NCBI GenBank assembly: GCA_038232215.1
Contig: JBBSIG010000015.1
Span: 1 to 19,566, forward strand
Direction of reading: 5' to 3'
Length of the DNA: 19,566 nucleotides
From: JBBSIG01 sp038232215
GTDB taxonomy: Bacteria; Actinomycetota; Thermoleophilia; Gaiellales; Gaiellaceae
Of the stretch, positions 13,712-19,566 are shown piece by piece. How positions within the stretch are numbered: position 1 is the stretch's first letter; the number at the start of each line of letters is the position of its first letter. The notes below the pieces were generated by a model. That model searched no databases, was not told the origin of the DNA, and was given only the letters and a program-made list of their open reading frames with translations. The position numbers and the translations under genes are program-made.

Positions 13712-14636
13712 GCACCACCTTGCCGGTCGAGCGCCGCTCCTCGATCAGGCGGTGCGCGGCGGCGGCGTCGGCCAGCGGGTGCTCCGCGCCGACGACCGGC
13801 CTGATCGCTCCCTGCTCCCACAGCCGCACGAGCTCGTCGATCGCCTCGCGCACGAGCTCGGGCCGGTGCGCGAGCAGCCGTCCCAGGTAGAAGCCCTGCA
13901 CGCCGAGGTTCCGTCCGACGAGCAGGCCCGGGTCGAGCGGCTCCCACAGGCCGCCCGCGTAGCCGATCCCGATCACGACGCCGAGCGGCGCCAGGGTGCT
14001 CAGGCTCTCGGTGAACACCGGGCCTCCGACCGGGTCGACGACGACATCGACGCCGCCCGTCTCGCGCCGGATGCGCTCGCCGAACTCCGGCTGCTCGCGG
14101 TAGTCGAACGCCAGCTCGGCCCCGAGCTCGCGCGCGAGCGCCAGCTTCTCCGCCGAACCCGCGGTCGCGACGACGCGCGCTCCAAGGTGTCGCGCCAGCT
14201 GCACGGCAGCCGTGCCGACGCCGCCGGCCGCCGCGTGCACGAGCACGGTCGATCCCTCGCGCACTCGCACCTGGCGTGTGAGCGGGATCCAGGCGGTCAG
14301 GAACGTGAGCAGGAACGAGGCGCCCTCGGCGAACGACGCACCGTCGGGCAGGGGCGCGAGCCAGCGCTCGTCGACCGCGGCGAGCTCGGCATAGCCCCCG
14401 CCGCCGTCGCGGGTCAGCCCCATGACGCGACGGCCGTCGCGCTCGCCGCTGACCTCCAGGCCCAGGATGGTCGGCAGCGAGGGCGCCTGCGGGTAGCGGC
14501 CCCGGCGTACGAGCAGGTCGGCGAAGTTGATCCCGGCGGCGCGTACGCGGACGAGCGGCTCGCCCTCCGGCTCGGGTACCTCCTCCAGCTCGAGCCGCTC
14601 CGGCTCTCCGAGCTCCCGGAGGACGACCGCCTTCAC
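13701..14636 (-). CDS. Quinone oxidoreductase / zinc-free MDR-family reductase
   Basis: The 311-aa product is a medium-chain dehydrogenase/reductase of the quinone-oxidoreductase group. GINFADLLVRRGRYP (35-49) is the family's N-terminal motif, and AAAGGVGTAAVQLA (135-148) is the NAD(P)-binding glycine motif. The catalytic-zinc cysteine of alcohol dehydrogenases is absent, as expected for this subgroup. Such enzymes reduce quinones, enones or enoyl thioesters with NADPH. The GTG start forms a GTGA overlap with the enoyl-CoA hydratase stop, indicating coupled translation. An enoyl-CoA or enone reductase role would suit the locus (inference). Confidence 0.92.
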   Translation of the reverse strand: MKAVVLRELGEPERLELEEVPEPEGEPLVRVRAAGINFADLLVRRGRYPQAPSLPTILGLEVSGERDGRRVMGLTRDGGGGYAELAAVDERWLAPLPDGASFAEGASFLLTFLTAWIPLTRQVRVREGSTVLVHAAAGGVGTAAVQLARHLGARVVATAGSAEKLALARELGAELAFDYREQPEFGERIRRETGGVDVVVDPVGGPVFTESLSTLAPLGVVIGIGYAGGLWEPLDPGLLVGRNLGVQGFYLGRLLAHRPELVREAIDELVRLWEQGAIRPVVGAEHPLADAAAAHRLIEERRSTGKVVLVP

Positions 14637-15412
14637 CGGCCGCGCCAGCTGGGCGGGCGTTTCTCGAGGAAGGCGGCCACGCCCTCGCGGCCGTCCTCGC
14701 TCGCCAGGGAGCGTGCGAACGCCCGCGCCTCCAGCCTCAGTCCCTCGGCCATCGGCAGGTCGCGTGTCTCCCGGGCCAGCTGCTTCGTCACCGCGAGCGC
14801 GTGCGGCGAGCGCTCGGCGAAGGTTCGAGCGACGGCCAAGGCGGCGTCGAGCAGCTCCTCGCGGGCCACGACCTGCTCGACGAGCCCCCACTCGTACGCC
14901 TGCCGGCCCGAGATCGGCTCGCCGCCCAGCGTCATCAGCGCGGCCCGGCCGGGGCCCACGACCCGCGGCAGGCGCTGCGTGCCGCCGCCTCCGGGCAGCA
15001 GTCCCAGCTTGATCTCGGGCTGACCGAGCTGGGCGTCCTCCGCCGCGATGCGGACGTCGCAGGCAAGGGCGGTCTCGAGCCCCCCGCCGAGGCAGTAGCC
15101 GTGCAGGGCCACGACGACCGGCTTCGGGAAGGCCTCGAGACGGTCGGCCAGCTTCTGGATCCCGCGCGCGGACCCCTCCTCGGCGACCTCCTCGCCGAGG
15201 CTCGGGAACTCGGAGATGTCCGCGCCGGCGACGAACGCGCGCTCACCCGCGCCGCGGAGCACGATCGCGCGGACACCGTCGTCGCTCCCCGCCTCGTCCA
15301 GCGCGCTCTCGAGCTCGTCGATCAACTGGGCGCTGAGCGCGTTCACCGGCGGTCGGTCGATCGTCACGATCGCGACCATTCCGGCGCGCTCCACCTGCAC
15401 GAACTCCGCCAC
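14633..15412 (-). CDS. Enoyl-CoA hydratase/isomerase (crotonase family)
   Basis: The 259-aa product hydrates trans-2-enoyl-CoA to 3-hydroxyacyl-CoA. The oxyanion-hole segments are AGADI (62-66) and GYCLGGG (105-111). The two catalytic glutamates of hydratases are both present, Glu113 in GGGLE and Glu133 in PEIKLGLLPGGGG, so a true hydratase is favoured over an isomerase. The GTG start at 15412 has AAGGAG about seven bases upstream, within the 11-bp gap after the HSD10-like gene. The stop overlaps the MDR gene start. It fits between the acyl-CoA dehydrogenases and the 3-hydroxyacyl-CoA dehydrogenase of the same operon. Confidence 0.94.
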   Translation of the reverse strand: MAEFVQVERAGMVAIVTIDRPPVNALSAQLIDELESALDEAGSDDGVRAIVLRGAGERAFVAGADISEFPSLGEEVAEEGSARGIQKLADRLEAFPKPVVVALHGYCLGGGLETALACDVRIAAEDAQLGQPEIKLGLLPGGGGTQRLPRVVGPGRAALMTLGGEPISGRQAYEWGLVEQVVAREELLDAALAVARTFAERSPHALAVTKQLARETRDLPMAEGLRLEARAFARSLASEDGREGVAAFLEKRPPSWRGR

Positions 15413-15423
15413 ATTCGCTCCTT

Positions 15424-16182
15424 CTACTTGGGGGCCATGCGGATACCGCCGTCGAGGCGGATCGTCTCGCCGTTCAGCAGCTCGTTCTCGACGATGTGCC
15501 GAGCCAGCGCCGCGTACTCCGCCGGCCGGCCGAAGCGAGGTGGCCACGGCACCTGCGCGTGCAGCGACTCGCGCACCTCGGGGCTCGCCTGCGCCATCAT
15601 CGGGGTGTCGAAGATCCCGGGCGCGATCGTGCACACGCGGATGCCGAAGCGCCCGAGCTCGCGCGCGATCGGCAGGGTGATGCCGTGGACGCCGGCCTTC
15701 GAGGCGGCGTAGGCGACCTGACCGATCTGGCCGTCGAACGCGGCGACCGAGGCGGTGTTGACGATCACGCCGCGCTCGCCGCTCTCGCTCGGCTCGTTCC
15801 CGGCCATGCGCGCCGCCGCCAGCCGGATCACGTTGAACGTCCCGATCAGATTGACCTGGACGACTCGTGTGAAGCGCTCGAGGTCGTGGGGGCCCTCGCG
15901 TCCCACGACGCGCTCGGCCCAGCCGATGCCCGCGCAGTTGACGACGCCCTGCACCCCGTCCGGCGCGGCGTCGAGCGCGGCCTGCACCGCGGCCTCGTCG
16001 GTCACGTCGGTCTCCACGAAACGCCCGGCCTCGCCGAGCTCCTTCGCGACCTCCTCGCCGCGCTCCCGGTCGACGTCGGCGAGGATCACCGTTCCGCCGG
16101 CGCCCGCCAGCTCCCGTGCCGACGCCGCGCCCAGCCCCGAGCCGCCTCCGGTGACGAGGAACGTGCTGCCGTCGACCCGCAT
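15424..16182 (-). CDS. 3-hydroxyacyl-CoA dehydrogenase, SDR type (HSD10/HADH2-like)
   Basis: The 252-aa product is an SDR with TGGGSGLG (11-18), NCAG (82-85), Ser145, and Tyr158/Lys162. It carries the specific wording of the human HSD17B10 group: SVAAFDGQIGQVAYAASK (145-162), TLPIAREL, IRVCTIAPGIFDTPMM and the ending LNGETIRLDGGIRMAPK. Enzymes of that group oxidise L-3-hydroxyacyl-CoA and 2-methyl-3-hydroxybutyryl-CoA with NAD, and some act on hydroxysteroids. The ATG overlaps the acyl-CoA ligase stop by one base (TGATG). It would perform the third beta-oxidation step here. Confidence 0.93.
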   Translation of the reverse strand: MRVDGSTFLVTGGGSGLGAASARELAGAGGTVILADVDRERGEEVAKELGEAGRFVETDVTDEAAVQAALDAAPDGVQGVVNCAGIGWAERVVGREGPHDLERFTRVVQVNLIGTFNVIRLAAARMAGNEPSESGERGVIVNTASVAAFDGQIGQVAYAASKAGVHGITLPIARELGRFGIRVCTIAPGIFDTPMMAQASPEVRESLHAQVPWPPRFGRPAEYAALARHIVENELLNGETIRLDGGIRMAPK

Positions 16183-17789
16183 CAGGAGCTCTTCGCCGGG
16201 GCCTGCCCGAACTGCTCCCGCAGAGCGGTCTTGCGGAACTTGCCGACGGCCGTCTTCGGGATCTCGTCGACGAACTCGAACGAGTCCGGGAGCCACCACT
16301 TCGCGAACTGGCCCTCGAGGTGCGCGCGCAGGTCCTCGGGAGCGGCCGTCTGTCCTTGCCCGAGGGCGACGACGGCCAGCGGCCGCTCGCCCCACTGCTC
16401 GTGCGGGACGGCGATCACCGCCGCCTCCGCCACGGCCGGGTGGCCCATGAGCGCGTTCTCGAGGGCGACCGTGCTGATCCACTCGCCGCCCGACTTGACC
16501 AGGTCCTTGGCGCGGTCCTGGATCTCGATGTAGCCGTTGGGCTCGATCGTGACGATGTCCCCGGTCTTGAACCAGCCGTCGTCGGTCCAGCGGTCGGCCG
16601 CCTCCGGGGCCTCGTAGTAGGAGCTCGCGATCCAGACGCCGCGCACCTCGAGCTCGCCCATCGACTTCCCGTCCCAGGGAACGAGGCCGTCCTCGCCCCG
16701 CGCGCGGATCTCGACGAACGGCGCCGGGATGCCCTGCTTCGCACGGTAGGTGTACCGCTCCTCCTCGGAGAGCTGCTCCTCGCGGCTCGTGAGCTCGGAG
16801 ACCGTGCCGAGCGGGCACATCTCGGTCATTCCCCAGGCATGGACGACCTTGAGGCCGTGCCGCCGCTCGAACCCCTCGATCATGGCCCGGGGCGCCGCGG
16901 CGCCGCCCACGACCATCGCGCGCAGGCGCGACAGGTCGTACGCCCCGGGGGCCTCGTCCAGCAGTCGCAGGATCCCCATCCAGATCGTCGGCACGCCGGC
17001 CGTGACCGAGACGGCCTCCTGCTCGAACGCCTCGAGCAGGCTCTGCGGATCGAGGTGCGGCCCGGGCAGGACCTGGTCGCAGCCCAGCATCGTGCAGACG
17101 AACGGGAAGCCCCAGGCATTGGCGTGGAACATGGGCACGACCGGAAGCGCCACGTCCTGCTCCATCAGCCCGAGCGAGCCGCCGATCGCCTGCGCCAGCG
17201 AGTGCACGGCGATCGCGCGGTGCGAGTAGAGGACGCCTTTCGGCCGGCCGGTGGTGCCCGACGTGTAGCACATGGCCGCGGCGCTGCGCTCGTCGAGGTC
17301 CAGGTACTCGAACGACTCGTCGGCGCCGCTCTCGAGGAGCTCCTCGAAGTCGATCGTCCCCTCGGGCACCTCGCCGTCCTCCGACACGACGACGACGTGC
17401 TCGAAGCCGGCGCGCTCGCGGAACGTCTCGACCAGGGGCCACAGGACCTTGTCCGCGATCAGCACCCTGTCGCCCGCGTGGGTGGCGATGTACGTCAGGT
17501 CGTCCGCGTGCAGGCGCAGGTTGAGCGTGTGCACGACGGCGCCGGAGACGGGGACGCCGAGGTACGTCTCGAGGTGCTGATGGTGGTTCCAGCAGAAGGT
17601 GGCGACGCGGTCTCCCTCGACCACGCCGAGCCGGCGCAGACCGATCGCGAGCCGCTTCGTGCGGCTGACGAAGTCCGCGTAGCTGTAGCGGTGGAAGCTC
17701 TTGTCGGGCAGCCGCGTGACGATCTGCTTGTGGCCCCAGAGCTCGTCGGCCCGCCGCAGGATGGCGGGCACGTTCAGCTCGTAGTCCAT
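16182..17789 (-). CDS. Acyl-CoA ligase (AMP-forming)
   Basis: The 535-aa product belongs to the ANL adenylating superfamily and activates a carboxylic acid to its CoA thioester at the cost of ATP. The phosphate-binding loop is YTSGTTGRPKG (175-185), the A5 motif is WGMTE (319-323), the hinge-region motif is GWFKTGD (405-411), and the catalytic lysine is Lys517 in PKTAVGKFRK. It resembles medium/long-chain fatty acyl-CoA and DmdB-type ligases in layout. In the Lva pathway the ligase LvaE plays this entry role. The ATG has AAGGG about nine bases upstream and follows the cupin stop by 11 bp. Chain length or ring preference cannot be predicted by eye. Confidence 0.94.
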   Translation of the reverse strand: MDYELNVPAILRRADELWGHKQIVTRLPDKSFHRYSYADFVSRTKRLAIGLRRLGVVEGDRVATFCWNHHQHLETYLGVPVSGAVVHTLNLRLHADDLTYIATHAGDRVLIADKVLWPLVETFRERAGFEHVVVVSEDGEVPEGTIDFEELLESGADESFEYLDLDERSAAAMCYTSGTTGRPKGVLYSHRAIAVHSLAQAIGGSLGLMEQDVALPVVPMFHANAWGFPFVCTMLGCDQVLPGPHLDPQSLLEAFEQEAVSVTAGVPTIWMGILRLLDEAPGAYDLSRLRAMVVGGAAAPRAMIEGFERRHGLKVVHAWGMTEMCPLGTVSELTSREEQLSEEERYTYRAKQGIPAPFVEIRARGEDGLVPWDGKSMGELEVRGVWIASSYYEAPEAADRWTDDGWFKTGDIVTIEPNGYIEIQDRAKDLVKSGGEWISTVALENALMGHPAVAEAAVIAVPHEQWGERPLAVVALGQGQTAAPEDLRAHLEGQFAKWWLPDSFEFVDEIPKTAVGKFRKTALREQFGQAPAKSS

Positions 17790-17800
17790 GATCAGGCCCT

Positions 17801-18199
17801 TCAGCGCGGGTCCTCCTTGCCGAACGAGGCCCGGCGCTCGAGATCCGCGGAGTCGACGAGCTGCCCGTCTCGCGGCACGTAGCCCCCCTTGCCGCCGACG
17901 ACGAGCAGGACGAGGTCCTCGTCGCCGGGGTTCGAGACCTTGCGCGGAGTCGTCGACTCGACGTGGCAGAGGCCGCCCGGCCCGAGCTCACGCGTCTCGC
18001 CGTCGACCTCGAAGCGCGCGGTGCCGCTGTGCACGAAGTAGAGCTCGTCCTGCCGGTCGTGGTAGTGCAGGAAGCCGTCGGCGCCCGGGGGGTAGACGAT
18101 CGCGTTGACGCCGAACGCCGTCACCCCGAGAGCGCCGCGGACCTTGCGGAACCCCGGGCCCTCGCCGAGCTCGTCGATCGAGCCGAATGCGTGTCCCAT
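17801..18199 (-). CDS. Small cupin-domain protein
   Basis: The 132-aa product is a single-domain cupin. Motif 1, GFLHYHDRQDELYFVHSG (42-59), provides His45, His47 and Glu52. In motif 2 the usual histidine before xxxN is replaced by TPRKVSN (84-90), so one metal ligand may be lost or replaced by another residue. The ATG has a perfect AGGAGG five bases upstream (18210-18205), the strongest ribosome site on this strand. It precedes the acyl-CoA ligase by 11 bp. Functions of such cupins range from dioxygenase and isomerase to small-molecule binding; here it may be an accessory or sensing protein. Confidence 0.88.
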   Translation of the reverse strand: MGHAFGSIDELGEGPGFRKVRGALGVTAFGVNAIVYPPGADGFLHYHDRQDELYFVHSGTARFEVDGETRELGPGGLCHVESTTPRKVSNPGDEDLVLLVVGGKGGYVPRDGQLVDSADLERRASFGKEDPR

Positions 18200-18259
18200 G
18201 CCGACCTCCTCGCGATCTAGTGCGTCAGCCTACGAGAAAGAGGCCGCCTGCGCCCGCCG

Positions 18260-19228
18260 TCAGTCGAGCAGGGAAGCGGCGATGCGCGCGCGGTGCGCGG
18301 CCGCGAAGCCGCCGTAGGCCTGGATCCACTGCGCTCGCTTGTAGAGCCGGTGGAGGACGTGCTCCCAGGTGAAGCCGATGCCGCCGTGCACCTGGATCGC
18401 GCGCTCGCACGCGGCGACCGCGGCGTCGCCGGCGTAGGCCTTGGCCGCCGCCACGGCGACCGGCGCGTTCCCGTCGCCCTCGGCCACCGACCAGGCCGCC
18501 CAGTAGGCGAGCGAGCGGGCGAGCTCCGTCTGCACGTAGGCGTCGGCGAGGCTGTGCGAGACCGCCTGGTAGACGCCGATCGGCCGCCCGAACTGCTCCC
18601 GGCTGCGCGCGTAGTCGACGGACAGCTCGAGCGCCCGCTCCCCGACGCCGACCGCCTCGCACGCGAGGGCCGCGAGCGCTCGGAGACGCAGGCGCTCCAC
18701 CGCCTCGCCGGCCGGGCCGAGCTCGTCGCCGCCTTCCGCCGCGCGCAGCCTGCCGAGACGGCGCGTGGAGTCCATCGTCTCGAGCGTCTCCCCCTCCGCG
18801 GGCAGCGCGTACAGCGTCTCTGCCCGGACGACGAGCACCCGGTCGACGCTCGCGAGGCTGGGCACGAGGTCGCCGTCGAGCGCGGCCGACCAGCGTGTTC
18901 CGCCCGCGGCGGCGTCTGCCTGCAGCTCGGGCGGCAGCGCCGGCACCGTGAGGCCGACCGTGGCGAAGTAGGGGCCGGGGTAGAGCGCGCGGCCCAGCTC
19001 CTCGTGCAGGACGGCCTCCTCGACGAAGCCGAGCCCGGCCCCGCCCTGCTCCTCGGCGACGGAGACGCCGAGCCAGCCGAGCTCGGCGAGCTCGCCCCAG
19101 GAGGCCTCGTCCCAGCCCTCCTCGGACTCGGCCAGCTCGGCGACCCGCTCCGCGGGGTACCGGTCGGTCAGGTACGCGCGTGCCTCACGACGCAGCTCGT
19201 CCTGCTCGGGCGTGAAGGAGAAGTCCAT
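18260..19228 (-). CDS. Short acyl-CoA dehydrogenase subunit lacking the catalytic glutamate
   Basis: The 322-aa product has the acyl-CoA dehydrogenase N-terminal helical domain (FTPEQDELRREARAYL, 5-20) and C-terminal helical domain (SREQFGRPIGVYQAVSH, 209-225; QVHGGIGFTWEH, 279-290). The middle beta domain (about 90-170) is shortened and degenerate, without the usual TEP..GSD motif. Where the catalytic Glu loop should be, it reads WIQAYGGFAAAHR, so no base is present. This is the pattern of the partner subunit in heteromeric alpha2beta2 ACADs such as ChsE-type FadE pairs in mycobacteria. The next upstream gene encodes a chain with the glutamate, supporting a pair. The 61-bp gap between the two makes them probably co-transcribed. 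Confidence 0.9.
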   Translation of the reverse strand: MDFSFTPEQDELRREARAYLTDRYPAERVAELAESEEGWDEASWGELAELGWLGVSVAEEQGGAGLGFVEEAVLHEELGRALYPGPYFATVGLTVPALPPELQADAAAGGTRWSAALDGDLVPSLASVDRVLVVRAETLYALPAEGETLETMDSTRRLGRLRAAEGGDELGPAGEAVERLRLRALAALACEAVGVGERALELSVDYARSREQFGRPIGVYQAVSHSLADAYVQTELARSLAYWAAWSVAEGDGNAPVAVAAAKAYAGDAAVAACERAIQVHGGIGFTWEHVLHRLYKRAQWIQAYGGFAAAHRARIAASLLD

Positions 19229-19290
19229 CAGCGCCCCTGCTCGCGGGTACGGGCCTTGTCACGCGCTGTGTACAGGGGCCTGTCCACGCC
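19229..19290. promoter_or_regulatory. Spacer between the two ACAD genes with a short dyad
   Basis: ACAGG and CCTGT form a 5-bp dyad around two G residues within 19272-19283. No clear promoter is visible, and the gap could be a plain operon spacer. It is recorded only because it is the longest gap in the left-going run besides that before the cupin. Confidence 0.2.
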
Positions 19291-19566
19291 TCACCGGCTC
19301 CGAGGCAGGCCGAGCACGCGCTCGGCGATGATGGCCCGCAGGATCTCGGAGGTCCCGGCCTCGATCGTGTTCCCGCGGCTGCGGAGCTGCTGGTACTGCC
19401 AGTAGCCGTCGAGCGGACCGTCACCGCCCGTGAGCTGGGCCTCGGGGCCGAGCAGCTCGAGCGCGAGCTTCGTCAGCCGCTGGTTCGACTCCGACCAGTG
19501 CAGCTTCGCCACCGACCCCTCGGGGCCCGGGATGCCCGTCTTCATCAGCTGGGTGAGCGCGCGCAG
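19291..19566 (-). CDS. Acyl-CoA dehydrogenase, C-terminal part (cut by window end)
   Basis: Only the last 91 residues are in the window; the gene continues beyond 19566. The visible part is the C-terminal helical domain of an acyl-CoA dehydrogenase, with SRGNTIEAGTSEILRAIIAE carrying the catalytic glutamate (Glu69 of the visible part) and ending in ERVLGLPRSR, a common ending for FadE-type chains. With the glutamate-less chain encoded next to it, it likely forms a heteromeric dehydrogenase. It would introduce the 2,3 double bond into the acyl-CoA made by the ligase of the same strand. Confidence 0.9.
   Translation of the reverse strand: MRALTQLMKTGIPGPEGSVAKLHWSESNQRLTKLALELLGPEAQLTGGDGPLDGYWQYQQLRSRGNTIEAGTSEILRAIIAERVLGLPRSR

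Noticed and set aside
15424..17991. Apparent 855-aa protein on the minus strand
   Set aside because: Its N-terminal part is a shadow frame of the acyl-CoA ligase; the real SDR begins at 16182.
1..19566. Mobile element, CRISPR array or tRNA
   Set aside because: I found no transposase or integrase, no regularly spaced repeats and no cloverleaf-like segment on either strand.

Overview
The window is high-G+C DNA with dense, overlapping genes, GTG and TTG starts, and several genes that appear to be leaderless. This suggests an actinobacterium (Actinomycetota), possibly of the Thermoleophilia type; the lineage is an inference from composition and gene style, since no taxonomic marker gene is present. 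The window carries no rRNA, tRNA, CRISPR array, transposase or transcription regulator that I can see. It is one large catabolic locus for an acyl or organic-acid substrate.

Layout: (1) 1-687 is a gene-poor stretch with a 15-bp-arm inverted repeat, followed by a thiolase (688-1845, +). (2) A metallo-beta-lactamase-fold hydrolase (minus) converges on the thiolase and diverges from a five-gene branched-chain-amino-acid-type ABC importer, livG-livF-livH-livM-livK (2903-7591, +). livK has its own promoter and ends at a strong hairpin shared with the next operon. (3) A tightly coupled minus-strand operon (10763 to 7636) encodes an SDR, an APH-fold kinase (LvaA-like), a DUF6285 protein (LvaB-like), a histidine phosphatase and a SnoaL/NTF2-fold protein. 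It is divergent from an ACAD10/11-like acyl-CoA dehydrogenase (10841-12052, +; LvaC-like). (4) 12053-12973 is a weak-coding patch with a start-less membrane-protein remnant, a compositionally odd 101-aa protein and a frameshifted membrane protein. (5) A long minus-strand run (19566 to 13022) encodes a heteromeric-type acyl-CoA dehydrogenase pair, a cupin, an acyl-CoA ligase, an HSD10-like 3-hydroxyacyl-CoA dehydrogenase, an enoyl-CoA hydratase, a quinone-oxidoreductase-like MDR protein and another SDR.

Working together (inference): the Liv transporter imports an organic acid, the ligase makes its CoA thioester, and ACADs, hydratase, HSD10-like dehydrogenase and thiolase carry out beta-oxidation. 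The kinase/DUF6285/ACAD11-like set handles 4-hydroxyacyl-CoA intermediates by phosphorylating the gamma hydroxyl and eliminating phosphate, as described for the Pseudomonas putida levulinate (Lva) pathway and for mammalian ACAD10/ACAD11. The most interesting point is that a histidine phosphatase and a SnoaL-fold protein are translationally coupled to the kinase pair; they are not part of the Lva scheme I know.
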